The notes below the pieces were generated by a model. That model saw nothing but the letters and a program-made list of their open reading frames with translations. It did not search any database and had not been told where the DNA came from. From the NCBI GenBank assembly GCA_003024785.1, contig PUQB01000147.1:221501-285500 (forward strand): 64,000 nt of DNA. The letters run 5' to 3'. Within the stretch, counting starts at the first letter, position 1. Every line of letters starts with the position of its first letter. Origin of the DNA: Selaginella tamariscina (taxonomy: Eukaryota; Streptophyta; Lycopodiopsida; Selaginellales; Selaginellaceae). Positions 54,383-64,000 of the stretch are shown here, one piece after another. A program made the position numbers and the translations under genes.

Positions 54383-57300
54383 ATTGGTATCGGAGCCTAT
54401 TCTCTGCGGTCAGTAGGACTACCTAAAGTGTAGTGTATTTTAGGGTTTAGTTAGTTCTAAATTCTTGAAGTACTCTATCACTTTCGGCTAATGTCTGAAT
54501 TCTGCGTGGAGAGTTGGTCCTGAGATCTATAACTCTTCAGAGTACACCTACTTCATAAGTGGGTGTGGGTTATGGACTTAGAAGGTAGCACTTGGAAGTC
54601 AGCTTCCAAGTTGTATGCCAGGTTATTTATTGTCCAGGTTACTTTACCATTTACTTCCACAAGACAAGGCATGTTAGTTTGTTCTGGCTTACAAACTAAG
54701 TCTTGTGAGATGGGCCTTGTGATATCCTATTCTACATTATTGAAAATTTTTTCTTTTTCTTTAAGGTGTTTGAATTTGGGATAACACATGATTTGAGAAC
54801 ATGACTATGTCCATTTGAGTTTTGGCTTATCAAGATTCAATATCGATCCAACTGTAGTGTTCAAACGGGGAAAGACTTATGTTCAGAAGTGCGTCTTTGA
54901 CTTCGGGAGAAGGGGCATATTCAAATAAGAATGAACACTACATTTTGACATAAAGTGTAAAATAAGCTCTTATTATAGTGCATGTTTTCCAGAGTGTAAC
55001 TCTAGCAGACTATGGTGATGAACTTATAATACAACGAATGTCAAATATTAACATATGATGAATATGTTAAGCAGTTGGTTCGAAGATCCAATGTAATCAA
55101 AGTATTGTCCGATGGACGTAATACTTTGATGACGCTAGCTGCAAGTAACATTAGGTGAAATAGTTTACTAAGTTCAAGTCGTTTGATTTGAACAAAGTAC
55201 AACTTGAAACCTTAGTTGGTTGTAGGCACGCACTTTGTATTCAAGTTAGCTAACTCAACTAACTTGATTATGAAGTTATCTCATGTGGGATCTTAAGAAT
55301 GGGATAGAATATATATTTTGGCAGTAGACGGATTTAATGTTGCATCCCTATCAATGCAACTTTTGGGATAGATGGCATGATCTATCAGAAAGAGTAATGT
55401 TGGAAACATACGTTTACATTTTTAGTTTACTGAGTAATGAAGAACTTGCATAGTGAAGGCGTTCGGCGCACACTTGTGCATTTTCATTGTTAACTCTTTA
55501 ATCTTGGAAACTGTAACGTTGTTTGCAATGTGGGGAGAAGTTCTTGAACAAGGGTGATTCTTCTTGTTAAGAAGAGCATGATTTGGGATTCTTCACTTTG
55601 TTTATCGACTAAGTAAGGAAACTTGCTAAGTTTGATAACTTATGTTGAGAATTACCAATGAGCTAGTAATAGTCGGATTTCCATTGGAGGTTTAAGTGCA
55701 TGTACCTCCTCAGAGAGTCGGTGTTCGATGAGAATTAGAAGTTGATATTGATTTTCAATATCAATTTCATTTTAGAGTCGAATACGATTATTCAAAAGAC
55801 GGTTTCTTGACTCTGCATCATGGTCGCAAATGTGGGCACTTAAAGAACAAATAAAGTATGTATCTTCAATCTTTCGGAATATTGAAAAATAGAACTATTC
55901 TTGACTCAAGGTTTGATTGTATTCCTTGGGTTAGTTGTTAGTTCTATCTCAAGGTTTGATGGTGTTCCTTGAGTTGGTTCAATAGTATGATATTGTGTAG
56001 CGGGATTAGCTCAAGAAGATGGTGTCCCTTCTTGATGATTGTAGTTCAAGGTTCGTCCAATATCCGGTTCGAGAATATGAGGTTTCCTATCACCTCATCT
56101 GTTAGATATTTATATTCTAAACTTTGGCAGAATTTGTGACAATCTTTTAAGATTGGTTATAAATGACTTGTCAAAGTATGGTATGATATCTCTTCAATAT
56201 TGAGTTTGGAGCGCTCAATATCAAACTTGGTTATGATCACATGAGGTGGCCGTAATCATATAATATAAAGACTCAAGTGGATTTGAGTCTGACACTTTGG
56301 TAAGGCACTACCTTAGTGTTATAACTTGAAACGTGTTTTCAAGTTAGTTGAGAAATGAGACATTTCTCAATACATTGCTTGAGGGGCAATGTGATACTTT
56401 CTGGATTGCTAGGTGTCTAGAGTGAATAATGTATCTTAGTTCAATGTACTGAACTAGATATTTTATTCATGTTTGGGGAGATCTATTGAATTATAAGGTA
56501 TGACTAAAACATGAAGTTAATATAACACTTCAGTGTTATGATAACATTTATGTGGAGGTTGATATCTTACTAAATCAATTAGATGAACCAGACACTAGTT
56601 CATGATTCCTCTTAGTCTCTGAACAAGTTCCTCGAATACTGTCATAACATTATATGTCCATCTCAAAAACTCAAGTTCGGTTCATGTAAACTAAGACCAT
56701 GTCTATATTATAGTTGTAGCATTTTGATAGATTGATATGATTGTAAGTTTATATCTAGTATAACAACTAGTTGATAAACTTAGGATTTGAACGTTAAAAC
56801 GATCATTATCCATTCAAGAGTATCAATATCGAAATTACAACTATTTATGGAATAAGGATTAGTTTAAAAAGATGTTTATCAAAACACTAATTGCTTGAAT
56901 TAGTGAAAATACTATACTTCGGTATAGTGTTGAGAAACATTTACATAATCAATTTCAAAGTTGGAAATATATAATGTTATGGAGTGCAGTATTACGAGTT
57001 CAGGGAGACTCTTATCGTGGAAACTAAGTTTAAAATTGGTATTTTGAACTTAGTACGATAAGGAGTTAGGAAGTATTGAACACATCTAGTACGATGTGCT
57101 CTTTGGGAATGAGTACAATGAAAGTGACAATTAAGAGACGTGTTATCTAAAGGTTGTCGATTGAGGCACTAAGATGGGTTGAATTTCCTGGTTTCCACAT
57201 TGGTTTGTAAGAAAGGTATGTTAGCTTATCTGGTCCCTGAACTGGTCGGTGTTATGAAAGAGTACAAAGTGGTTGTGAAAACGAATGGTAAGGCTATCAC

Positions 57301-58141
57301 ACTTGGTCGCGGATTTGACTGAATTTGATTCCTATCGGGAATAAATTTATGTTAATAACACACCAAGTGAATAGCAGTTGGTAGATTGGCAAGACCTTGT
57401 TGTTTACATGTGTACAGCCATGCGCCCTCTATGATCGCCTCTGGCCAGATTGACATGTTTACAAAGAACAGGGTTTTACGACTTGTACTCTTATATCGGA
57501 AAAGAGCTTGATTCCGATAAAAGTCTCATACTTAGTCTGGCGTAGCTATATACTAATGAGAGATAGGTATAGTAGCAGACCTTATGAAAAGGGGTAATGA
57601 GAAGCACCGAGGGATGCAGAGATGTAAGCTATAATATCGTAACATGTGGAGATGTGGGACCATTGGAAAATCAAAAGAAATGCGAAGGTGTTTGGTCAAG
57701 CATTTGAGAAGTGCTTGTTGTATGTTAGACGACAGAGGTCGTCAACAGCATTTAATATTAAGGAATAAAGCAAGTCTTTATTTCTTGTTAACCAAGGGGC
57801 CGGCAACAACACTAACTAGAGGCCTCCAATATAAATTCTAGTTAAGTAAAGAAATTAACCAGTGTTGTGTGCGTCGGGTGACAGACTTTGCAGACGTGCA
57901 AAAGGTCTCCAGGTGACTTCATGTCGCAGGTGGTGCCTCCGGCAGCTGGGTTTACGACTCAGTGAACGACGGTTCTGAAGTACTTGGCTTCGCGTAATGC
58001 AAGGGGGGTAATAAAATTATGTGAACTTTTGGCTAACTCCGCATAGAGTGATATGTTAGTTTTGGTTAGTTTTTTCTAACATTATCTAGTCTTGGAGTTG
58101 GACGTCAACGAGGACGTTGACATTTTCAAAGGCGGGGAGTG
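54383..58141 (+). other. Interior of the LARD-like element, no coding seen
   Basis: 3.76 kb between the LTRs. Its first 2.4 kb is the inverted homologue of 21490-23933, so the sequence is conserved as an element although no protein frame longer than about 75 codons exists and none looks like gag or pol. The last 400 bp derive from the end of a chromovirus. A packaging signal or structured RNA would be expected in the conserved first part. Confidence 0.7.
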
Positions 58142-59970
58142 TGTCATAGTTTTTACTATGACTCGACCCTTTACTTTGGACGTTGACTGTTGTTACCTAC
58201 TGTACTATGTTGATGGACCCTAGATGTAGTAGGAAACAGGCCCGCTTAGTGCACTTGGGTATCTGGTGATGGTCCGGCCGGGTGTCATTAGGTATTTGCA
58301 GGAAACTCTAAGCGAAGCTAGAACTTACCTTCTAGAAACCCACCCCCAATTTTGACGTCTCGAATAGGCTAATTGGTCTTTGCAGATGAGTTCGACGTGT
58401 TAAGTAGGGTTAGGAACACCCCTAGAGTTGACCTAACCCTAGGGTTGCCCTAACCCACGCCCTAAAACCCCCACCCCCTTGGGTAGGGTTTAGGGGTAGG
58501 AGTAAGGGTGAGTTATAAGCTCATATTGCTAATTTGTCTAAGGGGCTAAAATTCAGTGCCAGCCCACTAACACATATAGGAAAAGAGGGGGGGGGGCTCC
58601 GTCACATAAATAAGGTAGAGTATATGTGGGAGAGCTCCTGGGTTCATGAATGAGTTCGTTGCTCTTCTGCCGGTGCAAGCTTCAGCTTGTGTCGTTAAGG
58701 TACAACCCTCTGTTGTGCTGCCCTAACTTCCAGATGCCAGGGGTACGTCCCACCTTCGGGGTAGCTTACCCTTAACGTTGGCGAATCCATGCCTGGGAGG
58801 TCTTGTCGGAATGCATGTTCCAAGAGGCAGAGGTTGAGGCTTGTCTCCAGCCTCCTCCTCCTCGTCAAGCTAGGTGTAGCACTCACGGCCAAGCAAGGCA
58901 CATCCGTGTCCTTGTCCAACTGTGGGCGTGGGATTTTGTTTGACAGGTTCACGTTACCTGGTTCCTGAGGGTTCATTGAGGGGTTCTAGAGTTGGCATTT
59001 AGGAACCATGTTTGTGGTACTTGGTGCAACTCTTGAATCTAAGGGCTATGGCATGATAGCCCACATCATGGAAGGCAGTGTCACATGGAGATGTGACATT
59101 GGGCTAAACGTCACATGGTACAACGCCCGAGGCACGCCCTTTGGGGTTATGTCATGGGCTTGTTGCTAAGGGGTTGGATACTCTAACAAACAGGCATGCT
59201 TGTGCTTGCACTAGGGTGCTAAGCCTTGGGCATCCGCTCAAGGGAGGTTAGGTCTCATAACTAGGTGTGCTTTGGCACACTTGGCTAGGGGAGAGTTCTC
59301 CTTGGAATCCAGGGGTTGAACAACCTAAGCTCATTAGCAGAAGCCCTTTCGTAAGGCACTCGCAAGGTCATGTGCTTAGGGTTATCCCAAACCTAGCCTT
59401 AGGGAGTTTGCTTAGCAGAACACTCGTGTCCGCCTACGGCACACACTCGTGTCCTCACTAAGTACTAGCCCTAGGTCTAGGGTATAACTTGGCCACTCAA
59501 ACCCTTAGGGGTTAGTCATGGTTCAGGGTACCCCTTGTCGCCCTAAAGGGGTTGTACTCCCGGATGAGGGTGATTCCTCAGGGGGTAAGTGACAATGCCT
59601 TAGCTCTGTCTAGGGGTATGTGTGGAACACACGTCTCCTTGATGGGGGTTAGGGCATGAGCCTATCTAGGTCTTCTAGGGCAAGACCCTAAGTCAACTAG
59701 GGTTATCCCTCAAGGGTTTTGGGGGCAGACACTCTAGGGAGACTTAGGCTAAACCCTAAGTCAACTAGGGTTATCCCTCAAGGGTTTTGGGGTAGACACT
59801 CTAGGGAGACTTAGGCTAAACCCTAAGTCTCCTGTCCACTTGGGCATTAGAGTCTAACCCTAGGGGTCGTTGGGGTTATTCTGGGAAACCTAGCGTTGCT
59901 CACACAGGGTGATGACGCCAAATGGCCACCTGGCAGCCACGTGTTGGCCCTTTGGGTTAAAACTCTAACA
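58142..59970 (+). repeat. 3' LTR of the LARD-like element
   Basis: 1829 bp, TGTCATAG...CTCTAACA. It differs from the 5' LTR by a handful of substitutions and short indels, for example in the AGGGGTACGTCCC region and the G-run length near 58590. Confidence 0.93.
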
Positions 59971-60415
59971 ACTTGGCTTTGCGTAATGCAAGGGGGATAA
60001 ACAAATTAAGTGAACTTTTTACTAACTCTATATAGAGTGATTATGTTAGTTTTTGGTTAAATTTTTCTAACTTAATTTAGTCTTGGACTTTTACTTTGGA
60101 GTTGACTGTTGTCACTTACTATATTATGTTGACGGGCCCTAAATATAGTAAGAAACGAGCCTACTTAATGCACTTGGATATCTAGTGATGGTTTAGCTAG
60201 GTGTCATTAGGTATTTGCAAGAAACTTTAGGTGAAGTTAGAACTTACCTTCTAGAATACTCTCCCCCAATTTTGACATTCAAGTTAGGTTTTCTAGTTAG
60301 TTTAGATGAGTTTGGCATGTTGACCCCTCCCTTGGGTAGGGTTTAGGGGTAGAAGTTATGTTAGGTTTCTCATTAACTAAGGGGTTGGCATTCCATGCTA
60401 GCCCACTTACACATT
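59971..60415 (+). repeat. 3' end and partial LTR of old chromovirus C
   Basis: After the duplicated ACTTG the sequence resumes GGCTTTGCGTAATGCAAGGGG, matching the 3' interior of the LARD-like element. From about 60080 to 60415 it is a diverged, internally deleted version of the large LTR (words such as GGTGTCATTAGGTATTTGCA and TTGGGTAGGGTTTAGGGGTA). The start of the LTR and its right part are missing. Confidence 0.75.
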
Positions 60416-60699
60416 GTTAACATGTGTTCACAGCGTAGAAAATGTTTCCCAATTAAAGCTGAGGAGATTTCAACTTTATATTAGCTTTATATGTCACTTA
60501 TCTCGTCTCTAAAGTTAAAGATAAGATTTTGTTTTGGCCATTGCCATGTAGCATTCATAGGATATCTTACTCATATGATAAGCATATGTTCAATAGATCA
60601 TATATCATAATTATGCATTTGCATTACTAAATGATTACAAAGAGATAACAATGTGGAGACTTACTTCTCTCCTAAAGATTCTCCCTTTCATGCATTGCT
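60416..60699. other. Spacer, nothing recognised
   Basis: AT-rich stretch between the broken LTR of element C and the LTR of element G. No coding or repeat feature seen. Confidence 0.4.
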
Positions 60700-61293
60700 T
60701 GTCAAGCCACGATCCAGGAACTAGGAAAAGAGCAGGATTCCAAGAATAAGGAGGCTTGACTCAGGAACAGGACAGAGAGCAGGATAGGAACTAGGAACTC
60801 AGGAGCAAGACTGGAACCGGATAGGATCCAGGAGAGACAGGAACAGGATAGGATCCGGGAGCCAGACAGGAAGGCAGGACAGGATCCAGGAACAAGACAG
60901 GAACAGGATAGGATCCAGGAGCGAGACAAGAGCAGGAGCAAAGGAGCAAGACAAGAAAGAACAAGAATGATCGTAGAATGACTGGTGTTGATAGTAACTG
61001 ATTGTACAACAATTAGGTCGGAGCTTTTATGCTCACAACTCCAAGCTAATCTAGTCATGAGTCTAATCTAGTCATGAGCTAAGAATAGTGTCCCTTATCC
61101 TCTAGGCATATCCTGTAGCATATCCTATAGGCATATAGCATATCCTATAGGAATCCTATAGGAATATCCTAGTCCATGGAATATCCTGCAGGCATATCCT
61201 GTAACCCGTATCCTGTATCCGAAATCCTGCATCCTGTATCCTGTATCCGGAATCCTGTATCCTGCATCCTGTATCCTATATCGGGTTGTGACA
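60700..61293 (-). repeat. 3' LTR of chromovirus G, rich in tandem GGATA/CAGGA words
   Basis: Ends TG/CA on the minus strand. 60715-60950 is an array of variants of AGGAACAGGATAGGATCC(A/G)GGA. 61085-61280 is an array of TATCCTGTATCC and TATCCTATAGGCATA variants. The arrays make up most of the LTR. The partner LTR is outside the window, so the left boundary is tentative. Confidence 0.6.
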
Positions 61294-61304
61294 GCACCTC
61301 CTCC

Positions 61305-64000
61305 CTAAGGACGAGTTCCACGAGTCTTAGGACCTGGTTTAGCAGGATAATGCCGATGGAAGGCAGCAACTTTGGAAGAAGCATGGAGTAAGTTGGATGC
61401 AGGTTCCCAAGTGCGATCGGTAGGCAAATAACCTTTCCAATCCACCAAGTATTGAAGTTGGCGGCGATGAAGACGAGAATCAAGGATGGCTGCAACTTCG
61501 TACTCAGGTTCACCAGCAATGACCACAGGAGGGGGAGGAGAAGAAGCACGACCAGGAAGAGAAGAAGGATGATACGGCTCCAACAAGGAGGTGTGAAACA
61601 CAGGATGAAGTTTCACCGTGGATGGTAACTCGAGTCGGAAAGCTACAGGATTTACCTCCGCCACGATCCTGTAAGGGCCCAATCGTTGAAAATCCAACTT
61701 AGAAGAAGGCCTGTTGGTGCGAATGTGTCGACGAAGAAGCCACACGAGATCACCAATCTTGTATGCAGGTGCCGGCTGACGGTGAGCATCAGCATGATGC
61801 TTGTACCGTTCCTGTGCCTGCTGAAGATGAACCTGGAGATCATCCTGTACCTGCCGAAGATGCTGAAGACGATCCTGTACTGCAGGAGCGGAAGAAGGAG
61901 AAGCGGAGGAGCAAAGTCAAAACGTGGATGGTGGCCTGTAAGAGCAAAGAAAGGTGTCTGTCCTGTAGATGCGTGAACGGAGTTGTTGTAGGCAAACTCC
62001 GCCATTGGAAGAAGGTCCAACCAGTTGTCCTGTGGTAACTGATGAAGCAACGAAGATACTGTTCTAAGGTCTGAATTGTGCGTTCGACTGCCCATCGTTT
62101 GTGGGTGATATCCTGAAGAAAGATCCGCTTTAACCTGTAGACTCCGAAGAAGCTCTCGCCAAAACTTGGACATGAATTGTGGACCTCGATCGGAAACAAT
62201 GCTCTCAGGAAGACCATGATGTCGGAACACTCGCGGATCACCAACTCGCAGTTGTCTGACCTGTAGCTGTCTTGTTCAGGTAGGAAATGAGCCTGTTGGT
62301 GAAACGGTCAACCACCACAAGAACTGCATCGAATCCACGCGAGGAGGAAGATCTGTGAGGAAATCCATAGAAATGGATCTCCAAGGAGCAGAAGGAACAG
62401 GAAGAGGACGAAGAAGACCAGAAGGTGCATGATGAGGCATCTTCGACCTGTTGCAGGTGTCACAACTCCGTACAAACCTTTCCACAAAACCTCGCAACCC
62501 AGGCCACCAATAGTTGCGAGTCACCAACTCAACTGTCTTGGCCACACCAAAATGTCCTGTAGCCGGGGTATCATGACAATCCTGTACCACACGAGTCCTG
62601 CAAACACCAACAGGAACGTACAGGAGACCTTCCCGGTACAGGAGTCCATCCTGTATGGTGAACAGGTTGTAGTCTGGACGGGAACTGGAGGAAGAGGAAC
62701 TTGCAATGTCAGGATGAATGTGTGAGAACACATTCTTTGCCAACGTCTGTAGCCAACTGCGAACGGACGTCCTGTAGGAGTGTTGAATCTGCTGGAGCCT
62801 GATGAACCTGCAGTGCCGCAAGCCGGAATCGATCAGGACCCAACAACACTTGCTTTGACAGTCAAATGCAGGATCGCCCGGGCTTGGTGCAAGGTAAGAG
62901 CGCCTAGACAATGCGTCCGCCTTGCCATTCCGAAAACCGGGCCTGTAGACGATGACGAAATCAAAACGTGATAGGAACTCCCCCACCTAGCCTGTCGGAC
63001 TGAGAACTCGAGCCGTTTGAAAACTCCAGGTTCTTGTGATCCGTAAGAACTTGTACAGGATGCAGCACCTTCCAGGAAATGCCGCCACTCCTCAAACGAA
63101 TCCACAATGGCCTTGAGTTCCTTGTCATGAATCTCGTAATTGATCTCCGCCGAAGGAACTTACGAGAGTGAAAAGCTACAGGATGAAGCAACTTGTCTCT
63201 CCAACTTGTGATAGGACGGATCCTACTGCAAAATCCGAGGCATCTGCTTCAACGAAGAAAGGACGAGAAGGATCAGGATGTGCTAAAATCGGAGCTGTCG
63301 TGAAGGTGTCCTTGAGTGTTGTGAATGCATGTTCCGCCTTGTCGGACCAAGAGAAAACCTCTGTGCGCTTGGTGAGTTCCGTGAGTGGAAGTACACGCTT
63401 GGAGAAGTCCTGTATGAACCGCCTGTAGAAGTTTGCAAAGCCAAGGAAACATTGTACATCTCGTACAGACTTGGGCCTCTCCCACTCCACGATGGTCTTC
63501 ACCTTGTGCATGTCCATGGAAACGCCAGCAGGAGAGACGATGTAGCCCAAGAACTCCACAGAATCCCTATCGAAAAAACACTTCTCCAACTTCGCATACA
63601 GGCCATGCTCGGAAGCCGCTGTAGAACCAATCGTACATGCTTGTCATGTGCCGCCTGGTCCTTGGAGAAAATCAAAATGTCGTCGAGGTAGATCACCACA
63701 AACTGGTCCAAGAAGTCACGAAAGATGTCGTTCACCATGTGTTGGAACACGGCTGGGGCATTGGTAAGGCCGAAAGGCATTACCGTGTACTCGAAGTGTC
63801 CATACCTTGTACGAAAGGCAGTCTTCCACTCATCGCCTGGACGAATCCGTACAAGGTTGTAGGCCCCTCGTAAGTCGATCTTCGTGAACACCTTTGCTCC
63901 TCGCAGCCGATCGAGAAGTTCCGGGATCAATGGCAACGGGTACCGATTCCGAATGGTACTTGATTCAAACCCCTGTAGTCCACAACCAAACGTAAGCTCC
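61305..64000 (-). pseudogene. pol of chromovirus G (RT, RNase H, integrase, chromodomain), several frameshifts
   Basis: RT (63940-63600) has [33 protein letters not shown] and an intact [15 protein letters not shown] one-base shift near 63600 leads to [18 protein letters not shown] in the next frame. RNase H (63400-62880) has VEADASDFAVGSVLSQ and RPGFRNGKADALSRR. The integrase HHCC module is at about 62600-62450 (CHDTPATGHFGVAKTVEL, then CDTCNRSK). The core carries ISMDFLTDLPPR with a shift next to the first Asp, IVSDRGPQFMSKFW for the second, and the Glu near 62080 in a shifted frame. A basic tail (GPYRIVAEVNPVAFRLELP) and the chromodomain (EYEVAAILDSRLHRRQLQYL, VDWKGY, TWEPASNL) follow at 61650-61330. 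Catalytic residues are mostly preserved, so this is the youngest or best-kept autonomous-type element in the window; about four single-base shifts break it. Confidence 0.88.

Larger units (their letters stand above)
48678..59970 (+). mobile_element. Large-LTR non-autonomous retrotransposon (LARD-like), TSD ACTTG, with nested element F
   Basis: The 5' LTR is 48678-50227 plus 54106-54382 (split by element F), and the 3' LTR is 58142-59970; each is about 1.83 kb and they are nearly identical. The target duplication ACTTG flanks the whole (48673-48677, 59971-59975). The primer-binding site at 54384-54398 (ATTGGTATCGGAGCC) is one mismatch from initiator tRNA-Met; the polypurine tract AAAGGCGGGGAG is at about 58128-58139. 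The 3.76-kb interior (54383-58141) has no domain of gag or pol and no long frame; its last 400 bp match the 3' end of chromovirus C, including the final codons after the chromodomain. The size and lack of coding fit a LARD. Confidence 0.9.
60700..64000 (-). mobile_element. Chromovirus G (Ty3/gypsy), runs past the right window edge
   Basis: Minus orientation. The probable 3' LTR is 60700-61293 (TGTCACAACCCG...GGCTTGACA on the minus strand), preceded by a purine tract AGGGAGGAGG (about 61296-61305). Coding then goes chromodomain, integrase, RNase H, RT up to the window end. The 5' LTR, gag and protease lie outside. Confidence 0.85.

Noticed and set aside
54563-54784. Frame MWVMDLEGSTWKSASK in the LARD interior as a gag remnant
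   Set aside because: No gag or knuckle motif, and the matching frame in the left copy is open on the corresponding strand but diverged; treated as non-coding.
58400-58500. CCCTAA-rich stretch as a true interstitial telomere
   Set aside because: The words are scattered and imperfect, occur at the same place in every LTR copy and do not form a head-to-tail telomeric array.

Overview
The window looks like nuclear DNA of a land plant. It has PLS-type PPR repeats, GT-AG introns, long AT-rich spacers, Ty3/gypsy chromoviruses primed by initiator tRNA-Met, hAT relics and telo-box/G-box motifs. The PPR style and the retroelement mix fit a seedless plant (fern, lycophyte or moss), but that is inference and the species cannot be named. 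No rRNA, complete tRNA, CRISPR array or bacterial operon was seen.

Left part (1-21 kb). A frameshifted extended-SDR gene (409-1400, -) is followed by an AT-rich spacer. Next come a decayed multi-exon gene of unknown family (about 3.04-5.22 kb, -) and two truncated Ty3/gypsy remnants facing each other (7.42-9.79 kb +, 9.81-12.26 kb -). After these lie a frameshifted PPR gene (12.65-15.19 kb, +), an FCP1/HAD-type phosphatase-like gene with one frameshift (16.47-17.65 kb, -), and the most unusual locus: a five-exon gene (17.93-21.04 kb, -) with a ParB/sulfiredoxin-like motif and a C-terminal half resembling a decayed beta-class DNA methyltransferase.

Middle (21.5-39.2 kb). A truncated large-LTR element without recognisable coding lies at 21.5-25.8 kb (-), next to a gypsy integrase remnant with many local duplications and its LTR (25.8-27.5 kb, +). 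An inverted partial copy of the SDR gene follows (28.4-29.1 kb, +). A tandemly duplicated 1.1-kb unit (30.5-33.0 kb) carries a hAT transposase relic and a foldback element. The only clearly intact host gene is the SDR gene at 33489-34631 (-), with a probable 5'UTR intron and duplicated G-box/telo-box modules upstream. The spacer beyond it holds an inverted homologue of the spacer at 1.45-2.6 kb.

Right part (39.3-64 kb) is a nest of retrotransposons. A 3.6-kb gypsy derivative (39281-42874, TSD TTTAA) sits beside an old chromovirus (about 43.3-60.4 kb, +). That chromovirus is broken by a solo LTR (45584-47386, TSD CCATT) and by a large-LTR non-autonomous element (48678-59970, TSD ACTTG). The latter is itself split in its 5' LTR by a second 3.9-kb gypsy derivative (50228-54100, TSD ACTAG). 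Another chromovirus (60.7 kb to the window end, -) closes the window. The two small derivatives share the same deletions in RT and integrase, and the large-LTR element shares its 3' end with the old chromovirus, so both look like families mobilised in trans by autonomous relatives.

Most host genes other than the 33.5-kb SDR gene carry one or more single-base frame breaks. Whether these are real decay or assembly errors decides how many of the genes here work.
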